48,531 nt of DNA from STD1-80 sp043802745 (GCA_043802745.1 JAZDKU010000006.1:1-48531), one strand, 5' to 3'. Positions 15,573-23,217 are shown, counted from the stretch's first letter. Translations and numbers: made by a program. Notes: generated by a model not told the origin, from the sequence alone.

Positions 15573-15947
15573 ATGAAAGAAAATCTTTATCTTACAAAAA
15601 ATACAACCATCAATCACTATTCATTGCCTTATGACGCTCGTGGACTGGTAGTGAACATTTCTTCATATGCTATTAAGGCATTTGACGAAGTAGAAGAAAT
15701 TTGGACCGCTAAACCCATCGACTGGTTAAATTCCGAAGAAAGCTCTTTCCATTCATATTCGGAAGCACAAGACGCGTTTTTAATAAAAACGGATCTTTTC
15801 TTTGAAACATCATTATTGTCCAATGAACCCAATAAGATGTACGCTATCTCATTATCTGTCCTTACATTAACGGTGGATGATACAATTTCTGCTGTTGCAA
15901 ACGCCTTAGAATTTAACAACTACTTTTACCCAATTATTTTGGACTAA
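15573..15947 (+). CDS. Hypothetical protein encoded between res and mod on the opposite strand
   Basis: 124 residues from ATG 15573 (MKENLYLTKNTTINHYSLPY). An in-frame ATG at 15534 lies within the promoter. No family recognised. It is soluble and acidic, with mixed alpha/beta composition, no Cys and a central YSEAQDAFLIKTDLFFETS. It is one of very few plus-strand genes and has a near-consensus promoter. Its stop overlaps the end of mod by 4 nt, so the two converge tail to tail. A modulator, inhibitor or immunity partner of the restriction system is possible but only inferred from position. The minus-strand frame over the same DNA looks like a shadow. Confidence 0.6.
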   Translation: MKENLYLTKNTTINHYSLPYDARGLVVNISSYAIKAFDEVEEIWTAKPIDWLNSEESSFHSYSEAQDAFLIKTDLFFETSLLSNEPNKMYAISLSVLTLTVDDTISAVANALEFNNYFYPIILD

Positions 15948-17557
15948 TAAACTTTAACTTGATACGGTATTTGCTTGAAAACTATTTGGTGTTTTTCTAA
16001 AACTTCATCGTCTAATAAGCACTTGTCGGCATAGACAACCTTTTTGCCTACGGTTTTTTTAATTTCTTGTAAAAATTTTCTGTCTAAAATATTTTTGCCA
16101 ATGCCGTTAAAAAGCAAAAAATAATGGCTACTGCCAAATTCACCCAAGTAATTGCCTTTAATGTTTTTCTTTTCCAAATTGGTGCGAGTTTCGGTGAAAT
16201 AAACATATCTTGCCATATCGTCAAAGCTAACTGTTTTATTTATTGCGCCGTCTTTATCAAACAATGGCTCGCCAAGCTCTACGAACTCAAACCCGCCGCC
16301 AAGCCCTGCCACCTTTACCGTTTCCCCACTGCTTTTTTTATACGAATAGCCCTTGACCACTCTTTTTATTCTTTCGGCTGTGATATTTTTGGCAATATTT
16401 TTTTCTAGCTCTACCAAAATAAACTTTCTGTTGCCCCCGTCTTCTCTATTTAAATCTAAAACCGCATGCCCCGTCGTCCCCGACCCCGCAAAAGAATCTA
16501 GAATAATAGAATCCTTTCGACAAGTTAATTCAATTAAATATCGAACCAATAAATACGGTTTAGAATAATTAAAAATTTTTTTGCCAAAAATATTTTCTAA
16601 ATCTTTTGCAGCCATTGTGCTAGAAAACTTATTAATTACACCAAATGGGCGATTGGTTCTTTCTGTAATATTTCCATCATTATCAACATTAAAATATTGT
16701 TTTGTATAAACTGCCCATTTACCATTTTTATCTTTTTTTATTACCACAAAATCATTCTTTAATCCCCAAACGAGTTTCTTTTTTGACCATCTCCAACAGG
16801 CTCTCTTTTCACCATAACTTGGATAAATAAAAGTATTCTCTGGCGACTTTATAGGATAATCCAACGATTTTCCATATTGTATACTTGCACTATTTAATTT
16901 CACTAACTGATATTTTCCTCTCACACTAACCCATTTATCTTTTAAAGAATACCTGTCTTCATCCTCAACCTCAATGCCCTTAATCAGCAACAATTCCTTG
17001 TTTCTTGCATAGGTTAAAATATATTCATGCTTTATTTTAAAGTATTTACTATCTGAACTTCCACCACCCTCTTTATTCTCCCAAACAATTTTCGCAACAA
17101 AATTATCTTCACCAAAAATATCACCCATTAATAATCGTAAATGATGAACCTCGTTATCATTAATACTTATAAAAATAACGCCGTCGTCACTTAATAATTC
17201 CCGCAATAATTTTAACCGCGGATACATCATACAAAGCCACTTATCGTGACGACATAAATCCTCACCTTCGGGACCGACAGTTTTTCTAAACCATTCGGCG
17301 ATTTTCGGCGAATTTACCCTGTCGTTATAAACCCATTTTTCATTGCCAGTATTATAGGGTGGGTCAATATAAATACACTTTATTTTGTTGTAATAAAAAG
17401 GCATCAAGGCCTTTAACGCCTCTAAATTGTCGCCCTCCAAAATTAAATTTTCGCTCTCTCCAAGCGAATAAGTTTTGTTTTTCTTAAGCAACCGAAAAGC
17501 TACATCCTTATCATGATTAACAATTTTCTCTTTTCCTATCCAATTTAATGTGGGCAT
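15944..17557 (-). CDS. mod: Type III DNA methyltransferase, Mod subunit (adenine-specific, beta class)
   Basis: 537 residues. Catalytic motif IV DPPYNTG (65-71) precedes the SAM-binding motif I DSFAGSGTTG (354-363), the order of beta-class amino-methyltransferases. The region between (about 165-340) is the target recognition domain and sets specificity, which cannot be read here. LILEGDNLEALKAL and MMYPRLKLLRELLSDDGVIFISINDNE are family hallmarks. Together with Res it forms a complete type III restriction-modification system that methylates one strand of an asymmetric site. The C-terminus overlaps the convergent plus-strand gene by 4 nt. Confidence 0.93.
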   Translation of the reverse strand: MPTLNWIGKEKIVNHDKDVAFRLLKKNKTYSLGESENLILEGDNLEALKALMPFYYNKIKCIYIDPPYNTGNEKWVYNDRVNSPKIAEWFRKTVGPEGEDLCRHDKWLCMMYPRLKLLRELLSDDGVIFISINDNEVHHLRLLMGDIFGEDNFVAKIVWENKEGGGSSDSKYFKIKHEYILTYARNKELLLIKGIEVEDEDRYSLKDKWVSVRGKYQLVKLNSASIQYGKSLDYPIKSPENTFIYPSYGEKRACWRWSKKKLVWGLKNDFVVIKKDKNGKWAVYTKQYFNVDNDGNITERTNRPFGVINKFSSTMAAKDLENIFGKKIFNYSKPYLLVRYLIELTCRKDSIILDSFAGSGTTGHAVLDLNREDGGNRKFILVELEKNIAKNITAERIKRVVKGYSYKKSSGETVKVAGLGGGFEFVELGEPLFDKDGAINKTVSFDDMARYVYFTETRTNLEKKNIKGNYLGEFGSSHYFLLFNGIGKNILDRKFLQEIKKTVGKKVVYADKCLLDDEVLEKHQIVFKQIPYQVKVY

Positions 17558-17572
17558 AAATTATTGTCTGTT

Positions 17573-18211
17573 TTATTTCAGTGTTCCTTCAATCGAGTTT
17601 ATCCTACCACCGAGGTTATTAATTAAATTATTAGTTGTTGTAGTGTAATTACTAAATTTTTCGTTCACCTTTTCGTCGGTCCATTTTTCAAATTCTTCAG
17701 CAAACTCGATATTACTTGGCAATGGATTGAATTTTTTATTTAAACCAAAACCCACCGTAAAAATAGCTAACAAAAATAAAAAACAAATGGCTAATAAAAT
17801 TTCGTCAAAAGAAATTCTTTCCCACCACTTTTTTTTCTCGCTATTCCCTGTTTGTCTACTGCGAAATAATACTATATGAATTAAAACCAAAAATATAATG
17901 AGACAGATCAATATTATCAACAAAACAAGAATCGCAGAAAAAAGATCGGAAATTCTTGCAAAAACTTGTATGCTTGCTGAGATAAAAGTAAAAAGCGATA
18001 TATAGATACCCAGCACCTCAAGGAGTTTAAGTTGCTTGCTTTCCATCTTTTCTTCCATATATCTTTTTAACTCATCAAGCATCTCTGTCCTAAGTTTATC
18101 TGGAATAATATCACCTTGAGAATTAGATGGTAAAATAGTGTCCCCTTCCGTAGTAGTGTTCCCTTCCGTCTGTGTTGTTTCAGATTGAATCTTTTTCTTC
18201 TTAATTGTCAT
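17573..18211 (-). CDS. Hypothetical membrane protein upstream of mod
   Basis: 212 residues. A Thr/Glu-rich start (QTEGNTTTEGDT) is followed by a charged helix (LRTEMLDELKRYMEEKMESK) and three hydrophobic spans: about 65-86, 90-115 and 134-155. The C-terminal part (EEFEKWTDEKVNEKFSNY) ends in a helix with NNLINNLGGRINSIEG that could form a coiled coil. Not recognised. Its ATG overlaps the DUF6941 stop and its stop is 15 nt before mod, so it is part of the restriction cluster transcript. Confidence 0.6.
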   Translation of the reverse strand: MTIKKKKIQSETTQTEGNTTTEGDTILPSNSQGDIIPDKLRTEMLDELKRYMEEKMESKQLKLLEVLGIYISLFTFISASIQVFARISDLFSAILVLLIILICLIIFLVLIHIVLFRSRQTGNSEKKKWWERISFDEILLAICFLFLLAIFTVGFGLNKKFNPLPSNIEFAEEFEKWTDEKVNEKFSNYTTTTNNLINNLGGRINSIEGTLK

Positions 18212-18597
18212 AAAGATTTTACTATCAACTTAATTTCTCCCAATTTTTGCTCGTTGACAAAAATTTTGACTCTATAGTCGTCAGGTTGCTCAAATGGAAT
18301 ATTGAAAAAACGAGATATAAAATTTATCTCGGCTTCATCTCTTGGAACGTCAAAAGAACTTGTATAGTCAGCTATTTTTTCGCCAGTACTTTTCTCTATA
18401 CTCACAACCCCTTTATAATTTCCCATTTTTTCAAAAGTTATATTCGCTACTACAATAATATGGGGGGTAAGTGCTGGGAACTTTTTCGCTGTTAATCTAT
18501 TAAAAATTTTTATAATACATAACTTTCCGCCTTCTTGGGTGGCAAAAGCATCTTCACAAATATGTAAAAAATTTAATTTTATATTTTTATTTGGCAT
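18208..18597 (-). CDS. DUF6941-like protein
   Basis: 129 residues. The opening LNFLHICEDAFATQEGGKLCIIKIFNRL, PALTPHIIVVANITF, and a C-terminal DDYRVKIFVNEQKLGEI fit the pattern of DUF6941, a small beta-sandwich family of unknown function often found in short operons. The match is by pattern memory only. It is soluble, with no catalytic signature. It overlaps the membrane-protein gene (ATGA) and follows the serine dehydrogenase proteinase by 23 nt. That gives the order proteinase, DUF6941, membrane protein, Mod. Confidence 0.5.
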   Translation of the reverse strand: MPNKNIKLNFLHICEDAFATQEGGKLCIIKIFNRLTAKKFPALTPHIIVVANITFEKMGNYKGVVSIEKSTGEKIADYTSSFDVPRDEAEINFISRFFNIPFEQPDDYRVKIFVNEQKLGEIKLIVKSL

Positions 18598-18620
18598 AAT
18601 TTTTAAAAAATTAAATATTT

Positions 18621-19655
18621 TTATTTCCAGCCTTGGCCGATGGGGCGGAAGGCCACTTGTTCTTGGGGTATTTGCATTGGGCCTTGAGGCGTTTGCTGGG
18701 TTACATTTACTTGTTGCTTTTTAAACTCAAGCATAAGTTCAAAGTAATTTGAGAATTTCGCGCTTTCAATAAAAGCAATCTTATAGCCCTTTTTATTTTG
18801 CATGGCATTTTGGCCAAGCTCATTTTCTGGATTCCACAAAACGCCAAGCTCCATCTCTTTAGCGTATTCCTCGTATAATTCCGTCATTGACATGGAAAGC
18901 TCATCCCCTGCCGAGGTTACTGCTTTTAGACCCAAATCATCTTTGGCTTCTTTGCGGCCAATAAAATACTGGTGAGAGTAAAGCTTTTCTGTAAAATAGT
19001 CCACAGCTTTTTCGATTTCGTCTTCTTTCATTGGCGATTTGTGGCTTTTTAGCAATCTCTTGGCTAAAATTCTAATTAAATTATGAGTACGGTTAACATT
19101 GCCCAAAGCTAAGGGGTGAATTTGCGGATTGGCCTCAACGAATTTGCCAAAAATTTTAGCAAGTTCAGCGTCATCTTTTATACCAAATTTATTTTTAGCT
19201 AAATCAAAATAAGCCATAACATCTTCTACGGAGATGGGAATTTTGTTTTGCGGACTTTGTGGGTCCGATGGGTTAAAAACATTAGCAGTTGATGGGTCAA
19301 TTGGGGAAAGTTCTGACAAGTCGCTCATTATAATTTCATCCGCCCCCAAAGAAATCATGGTGGCAGCTGAATGGGCTTTATACGGAATTAAAACTGAAAA
19401 TTTATCGCAGTATTCCCTAATCATTGAAACCAAACGCCATGGCACCATTGTGTCTCCGCCCGATGAATGTAAAAACAAATCAATGTTTTCAGTTTTGCCA
19501 ATGGCCCGCAAATGTTTACTAATTATTGGCACAATATCCATAGCAATTCTAGCTGAGGGAGTACCTGGGGCGCCTTGCCTGTCGCTGGTTAAATAAGTAA
19601 TAACCCGCGAATTTCTTAATTTTTCAATTTTTTGTATAAGTTGTTGTTTATCCAT
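18621..19655 (-). CDS. Serine dehydrogenase proteinase family (ClpP/crotonase-fold, SppA-related)
   Basis: 344 residues. LHSSGGDT and AHSAATMISLGADEIIMSDLSELSPIDP are the signatures of the SDH_sah (serine dehydrogenase proteinase) family. The Ser of HSAATM sits where ClpP/SppA enzymes carry the nucleophile, and DLxELSPIDP corresponds to the next conserved block. There is no membrane span, so it is cytoplasmic. The N-terminal RVITYLTSDR and the arrangement are typical. A Gln/Pro-rich tail (QQTPQGPMQIPQEQ) ends the protein. It heads the operon containing the type III restriction system, which suggests a proteolytic partner or regulator in defence (inference). Confidence 0.85.
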   Translation of the reverse strand: MDKQQLIQKIEKLRNSRVITYLTSDRQGAPGTPSARIAMDIVPIISKHLRAIGKTENIDLFLHSSGGDTMVPWRLVSMIREYCDKFSVLIPYKAHSAATMISLGADEIIMSDLSELSPIDPSTANVFNPSDPQSPQNKIPISVEDVMAYFDLAKNKFGIKDDAELAKIFGKFVEANPQIHPLALGNVNRTHNLIRILAKRLLKSHKSPMKEDEIEKAVDYFTEKLYSHQYFIGRKEAKDDLGLKAVTSAGDELSMSMTELYEEYAKEMELGVLWNPENELGQNAMQNKKGYKIAFIESAKFSNYFELMLEFKKQQVNVTQQTPQGPMQIPQEQVAFRPIGQGWK

Positions 19656-19706
19656 ATTTTTATTGTTATTGCTGTTATATTAGCTTATTTACTGCAACTT
19701 TTCAAA

Positions 19707-20288
19707 TTAAAGTTTCTCCAATTCTGTGTATTTAGTGGCGTTGCCTTGGGATTTTTTTATTGTGGCTTTGATGAATGAGTCCTTCTGGGCGGTGTATGTG
19801 TAGCGGTCATTTTTATATTTTTTGGCCAGCTTTTCTTTTAATTCGTTGTACTCTTTAATGGCTTCCTTATGCTTTCGCAAATAATCCCTAAAAAGTACGC
19901 AATCCTTCCACATTCGGCTGTTTAGTTTGGTTATGTGGATATAGTGAGTCCTACTACTTTCGCTACCTTTGGCGAAAAAACGCTGGCCTTTTATCCCCAC
20001 GTTATATTTATACTCATAGCCCAATTGTGTAAGGGCGTCAATGCATTTTTCAGCATTTTTTAAATTTATAACACCAATAGCTATATCAATTATGGGCTTG
20101 GCTTTAGCCCCTGGAATAGAAGTGCTTCCAACATGCTGTATGTCTAAAATATATTTGCCAATTGCCGAGTAAAGAAGTTTTGCCTCTTTTTGATATAACT
20201 TCTGCCATGCGGGATTATAGGGAAGTAACTCAACTTTTTTTCTTTGCAAACCGATAATTTTACGACTTTGAGCGGTTTCCTTTGTCAT
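19707..20288 (-). CDS. GrpB-family nucleotidyltransferase-like protein with shared C-terminal tail
   Basis: 193 residues from ATG 20288, which overlaps the AbiEii stop (ATGA). The 20309 frame is longer but lies inside that gene. VELLPYNPAW, HVGSTSIPG (52-60) and AKPIID (63-68) are GrpB signatures. The family has a nucleotidyltransferase fold of unclear substrate. The last 13 residues, GNATKYTELEKL, match the ends of two neighbouring unrelated proteins (AbiEii and MazG-like). The matching DNA extends over about 40 nt and across the stop codon region. As the third gene of the AbiE operon it may modify the toxin or its target (inference). Confidence 0.85.
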   Translation of the reverse strand: MTKETAQSRKIIGLQRKKVELLPYNPAWQKLYQKEAKLLYSAIGKYILDIQHVGSTSIPGAKAKPIIDIAIGVINLKNAEKCIDALTQLGYEYKYNVGIKGQRFFAKGSESSRTHYIHITKLNSRMWKDCVLFRDYLRKHKEAIKEYNELKEKLAKKYKNDRYTYTAQKDSFIKATIKKSQGNATKYTELEKL

Positions 20289-21082
20289 ATCTTCTCTAAT
20301 TCTGTCCATTTTTTTGCATTGCCTTTGGATTTTTTAATTTCATCAAAGGGCAGGCTGTTTATCATTTTTTCAATTTCTTTATCGTCTATAAAGCGAGAAT
20401 AATGTATTTGGTTCATTTCCGCCTCTTTTTGTGTGCCAATGATTGCCCAATTATTTTTAATGCTTGCTTTGGCAATGCTCTGGCGAATCTCTTTTTGTTT
20501 AACATAGCCAACAATTTCATCAAGATTGAGCTGATACTTTTCTAAAATTAAAAACAAATCATAAAAATCACGGTAGCGCGCTCTATCGCTCATAGCGCGA
20601 ATTTTTTCGGCAGCGATTTCTTTAATATCCATAACCTTAACAGAAAAATCAACACCCCAAACATTATCGTATTTTAGCTCTTTTGCTGGCAGTAAAACAT
20701 TTTGCAAATAATCTATTTCCACTTTCAAAAAATTTGGCAAGGCAAGTGGCCCGTTGTACTGCAACTTTTCAATTTTTATGGTGGCAGGGGAAAAATAATC
20801 TTTTTTAATACTTAAATAATCCTCGCCAACAAAAATTTGCCTTGTCTCATCCAAACTAACAGATTTTCGCTTGGATGAAAAATCTAAATCTTCGGAAAAA
20901 CGAAGCTGTTCTAAATAGCAGTGGTATAAAGCAGTGCCACCCTTAAATACCAAATCATTTTTTAAAGCTGATTCAGTGATTATCTTTAAAACTATAGCCA
21001 AAAAATAATCCTTTTCCGCGATATGCAAAGGATATTTTAAGGTCTTTCTGTTTATAATTTCTAATTGCTGCCTACTTATCAT
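20285..21082 (-). CDS. abiEii: AbiEii-type nucleotidyltransferase toxin
   Basis: 265 residues from ATG 21082 (MISRQQLEII), which overlaps the AbiEi stop by 11 nt; the frame to 21142 is longer. GGTALYHCY (48-56) and RFSEDLDF (61-68) are the nucleotidyltransferase motifs of AbiEii (type IV toxin, MNT fold). KEIAAEKIRAMSDRARYRDFYDL is the later conserved helix. AbiEii/MenT-like toxins add nucleotides to tRNA 3' ends or other targets and block growth, giving phage abortive infection. The C-terminus carries the tail GNAKKWTELEKI shared with two neighbours. Motifs appear intact. Confidence 0.9.
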   Translation of the reverse strand: MISRQQLEIINRKTLKYPLHIAEKDYFLAIVLKIITESALKNDLVFKGGTALYHCYLEQLRFSEDLDFSSKRKSVSLDETRQIFVGEDYLSIKKDYFSPATIKIEKLQYNGPLALPNFLKVEIDYLQNVLLPAKELKYDNVWGVDFSVKVMDIKEIAAEKIRAMSDRARYRDFYDLFLILEKYQLNLDEIVGYVKQKEIRQSIAKASIKNNWAIIGTQKEAEMNQIHYSRFIDDKEIEKMINSLPFDEIKKSKGNAKKWTELEKI

Positions 21083-21863
21083 ATTTGTCAAAATGTTCAT
21101 CATAATACAAACGCCATTTGGCATTAAATTTTTTATCGCCAAGTAACATCCGATGGGTGCTGTGTTTAATTTTTATAGAATTTTCCGCCAAACGATAAAT
21201 ATCCACAGAGTCAATCTTTAATAAATCAAAAATAAAGCCAAATGTTTTAATGGTTGCTTGGGAAAATTCTTTCAGATATTCAGCTAATCGCGCTAAATCT
21301 AAACTATGCTTATGTTCTGCAAGCTTTTCAATAACCAAATCAACGGCATATTTACTTTTGCGAAAATTAATTATATCAATCAAGGCCTTTTCAGCTGTGG
21401 CAATGCGAGTAGCTTTGTTGTCTATTATTTCTTCCTGAAAGCCAAAGAAAAGCTTTTCTTTAGTTTGGATAAAACTATATTCCGTGTTATTAAGTAAAAC
21501 AGTTTTAAATTTCTTAAGCGAAACAGATATTGTTTTGCCAGCTAACTGGTCAAACATACCATAGTATTGCAAAGCTGATTCAAAAGAAACATAGGAATCT
21601 TTAACCAAAAGCCCAGCTACCGTGTAAAACGACAACGATAAAAACCCCCGATTGCTTAAATCCGAAATAGCGTAAAGCCCATTCTTGATGCGCATAAGCC
21701 AGCCGTTTTTAACCAGTTTGGTAATAAGATTTTTGGTTTGTTGATAATCCCAGCTTTCTTTAGCTTGGCTAAAAATATCTTGGGAAGTTATAATCTGACC
21801 ATGTTTTACTATTAGCTGCTCTAAAAGCTCACTTTGTTTTGTTGATAAAATTGTGTAATTCAT
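21072..21863 (-). CDS. abiEi: AbiEi-type antitoxin / transcriptional regulator
   Basis: 263 residues. The N-terminal winged helix (LEQLIVKHGQIITSQDIF ... LVKNGWLMRIKNGLYAI) and following VSFESALQYYGM ... FQEEIIDNKATRIATAEKALID are the AbiEi antitoxin plan. The winged helix binds operator DNA and the C-terminal domain opposes the toxin. It precedes and overlaps abiEii, the normal order. A near-consensus promoter (TTGATT-17-TATTAT) lies 39-67 nt upstream and includes the dyad CATATA/TATATG, a likely self-binding operator. Together with AbiEii it is a complete type IV toxin-antitoxin module. Confidence 0.88.
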   Translation of the reverse strand: MNYTILSTKQSELLEQLIVKHGQIITSQDIFSQAKESWDYQQTKNLITKLVKNGWLMRIKNGLYAISDLSNRGFLSLSFYTVAGLLVKDSYVSFESALQYYGMFDQLAGKTISVSLKKFKTVLLNNTEYSFIQTKEKLFFGFQEEIIDNKATRIATAEKALIDIINFRKSKYAVDLVIEKLAEHKHSLDLARLAEYLKEFSQATIKTFGFIFDLLKIDSVDIYRLAENSIKIKHSTHRMLLGDKKFNAKWRLYYDEHFDKYDK

Positions 21864-21901
21864 ATATTAAAAGTAATCAATGCTTATTACTTCATACACA
21901 T

Positions 21902-21930
21902 ATAATACACTAATATATGCAAATAATCAA
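21902..21930 (-). promoter_or_regulatory. Promoter of the AbiE operon with possible operator dyad
   Basis: On the minus strand TTGATT (21925-21930), 17 nt, TATTAT (21902-21907). CATATA and TATATG form a dyad across the -10 region, where AbiEi-type regulators usually bind. The -35 overlaps the last codons of the upstream MazG-like gene. Confidence 0.6.
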
Positions 21931-22286
21931 AATTTCTCTAATTCTGTGTATTTTTTGGCATTGCCTTTGGATTTTTCAACGGGGTATTTTTGCTCGTTCT
22001 TTATGATTTTTTTGTCTAGGGCATCTAAAATATCAATTTCTAAATCGTGGCTCATTAGCAAAACCCAAAACAAAACATCCGCCAATTCTTCGCCTATTTC
22101 GGCTCTGTTTGTTTGCACATATTTGGCCATTTCTTCGGTGTTTTTCCACTGGAAATGCTCCATCACCTCCCCTGCTTCTAAAACAAGCGAAAGCGACAGG
22201 TCTTTTGGATTGTGAAACTGTTTCCAATCCCGCGCGTCTCGCAAGTCAATTATTCTTTTGGTTAAATTTTCAATGTTGTTGTCCAT
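21927..22286 (-). CDS. MazG-like dNTP pyrophosphatase (RS21-C6/DCTPP1-like)
   Basis: 119 residues. RDWKQFHNPKDLSLSLVLEAGEVMEHFQW, EIGEELADVLFWVLL and a C-terminal NEQKYPVEKSKGNAKKYTEL match dCTP-pyrophosphatase-like MazG proteins. The EAGE and EELAD motifs bind magnesium. In this family the KYPVEKxKGxAKKYTEL end is, as far as I recall, native. That makes this gene the likely origin of the tail found on the AbiEii and GrpB proteins. The first 19 codons are duplicated at 23038-23097. It is probably a nucleotide-pool enzyme, perhaps linked to phage defence. Confidence 0.85.
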   Translation of the reverse strand: MDNNIENLTKRIIDLRDARDWKQFHNPKDLSLSLVLEAGEVMEHFQWKNTEEMAKYVQTNRAEIGEELADVLFWVLLMSHDLEIDILDALDKKIIKNEQKYPVEKSKGNAKKYTELEKF

Positions 22287-22296
22287 AATTTTCTAT
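22241..22296. repeat. 56-bp direct repeat, copy 1
   Basis: This stretch covers the start of the MazG-like gene and a few bases upstream. It recurs with about three differences at 23052-23107 in the same orientation. The two copies bracket the DUF3800 gene and a promoter-hairpin unit. Confidence 0.8.
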
Positions 22297-22306
22297 TTTT
22301 TTGCCC

Positions 22307-22390
22307 TTGACAAACAGGTTTTAAGTTTGCTATTATATAAATACAAATCCTCATCGGATGGGTGCTTGCACCGGTTCATGAGGTTTTTTG
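22307..22390 (+). ncRNA. Candidate short plus-strand RNA: promoter, hairpin, T-run
   Basis: TTGACA (22307-22312), 18 nt, TATTAT (22331-22336) is a strong promoter. Starting about 7 nt later, the transcript would be about 45 nt. CCTCAT (22349) pairs with ATGAGG (22378-22383), the inner stem is GGTGC/GCACC, and TTTTTTG follows. The hairpin overlaps the last codons of the DUF3800 gene on the other strand. No peptide or downstream plus-strand gene exists. It could be a small antisense RNA or a transcription-blocking element. Confidence 0.4.
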
Positions 22391-23031
22391 TTTTTATTGG
22401 TAAAAATCATTGCCTTTGCCTCTTTCCAATTTAGCAACTGTTCGCTGATAATTTTACCCTTGATAAGATTATAAAATTTTTCATTTTTTCCCGTATACTT
22501 CCAAAGTAAACTCCCCGCTACCATATCCGCTGAATTTATCTCGGGATTATCCACGCTACTCAAATGCTTCAAAATAAACGGCTCGCCTAGTAATTCAAGC
22601 AATGTCTCGTTAAATTTTATCAAATCGTCTTTTTGTTGAAAATGCTTATCAAAAATCACTTCTTTAATTTTAACATCTTGATAAAAAACCAAACACTCTT
22701 TTAGTAAAATATAGGCAAGCAAAGCAAAATTATCGGGCGTGTCCTTTATGCTTTGGTTGTTCTTTTCAATAATTAAAGCGAAAATATTTACATCAGCCAA
22801 AGATAGCTCTTTTAGATAAACAGCTTTTGTGCGTTCGCCCGCTTTATAAAATTTAACTTCGGAAACAGCCTTTTCTTTTTTATCACATGCCATGCTCTTT
22901 CTTGCTTTTTTCAACACAGACAAAAGAACTTCTTGGGCATTAACTCCCACAGCAGCCATAATAATCACTTTATCTTTTGGATCAGGTAAAGTTCCCGATT
23001 CGTCTATCAAAATAGAAATTTTTTGGTCCAT
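22351..23031 (-). CDS. DUF3800 protein
   Basis: 226 residues. ILIDESGTLPDPKD at the start, SEVKFYKAG, VIFDKHFQQKDD and NSADMVAGSLLW are the DUF3800 signatures. Its acidic residues resemble an RNase H-like or integrase-like active site. The family is frequent in phages, mobile elements and defence islands, with unknown biochemistry. The gene lies between 56-bp direct repeats of the MazG gene start, which suggests it was inserted there. The end of its coding region forms the plus-strand terminator-like hairpin. A nuclease role is inferred only. Confidence 0.8.
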   Translation of the reverse strand: MDQKISILIDESGTLPDPKDKVIIMAAVGVNAQEVLLSVLKKARKSMACDKKEKAVSEVKFYKAGERTKAVYLKELSLADVNIFALIIEKNNQSIKDTPDNFALLAYILLKECLVFYQDVKIKEVIFDKHFQQKDDLIKFNETLLELLGEPFILKHLSSVDNPEINSADMVAGSLLWKYTGKNEKFYNLIKGKIISEQLLNWKEAKAMIFTNKNKKPHEPVQAPIR

Positions 23032-23037
23032 AAATTT

Positions 23038-23097
23038 TTATAGTTTATCGCGCAAGTCAATTATTCTTTTGGTTAAATTTTCAATATTGTTGTCCAT
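23038..23097 (-). pseudogene. Duplicated N-terminal fragment of the MazG-like gene
   Basis: ATG 23095-23097 opens MDNNIENLTKRIIDLRD, identical to the first 17 residues of the gene at 21927-22286, then KL and a stop. The stop is 6 nt before the DUF3800 ATG. It may survive only as the leader peptide of DUF3800 translation. It is part of the 56-bp repeat at 23052-23107. Confidence 0.7.
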
Positions 23098-23107
23098 ATT
23101 TTTCTAT
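23052..23107. repeat. 56-bp direct repeat, copy 2
   Basis: It matches 22241-22296 with about three differences. It contains the duplicated MazG gene start and ends where the coding remnant YEIFDDVFRDARAKSKR (stop at 23104) finishes. Confidence 0.8.
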
Positions 23108-23217
23108 CTTTTACTTTTCGCCCTCGCATCTCTAAAAACATCGTCGAAAATTTCGTAGTAGTCAGCGTAAATATACTTCTGGCCATATAGATATAAACAT
23201 ATTACGCGATTTAGTTT
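23104..23217 (-). pseudogene. Possible C-terminal remnant of a lost gene
   Basis: An open frame of 37 codons without a start codon ends GQKYIYADYYEIFDDVFRD then ARAKSKR and TAG. The peptide looks protein-like, and it ends just before the duplicated MazG start, the position an upstream operon gene would have. It begins inside a hairpin (23212-23249). It may be the 3' end of a gene cut off when the island was rearranged, or chance. Confidence 0.2.

Noticed and set aside
15629..15919. Minus-strand 96-codon frame
   Set aside because: It is the shadow of the plus-strand gene at 15573-15947, which has a strong promoter.
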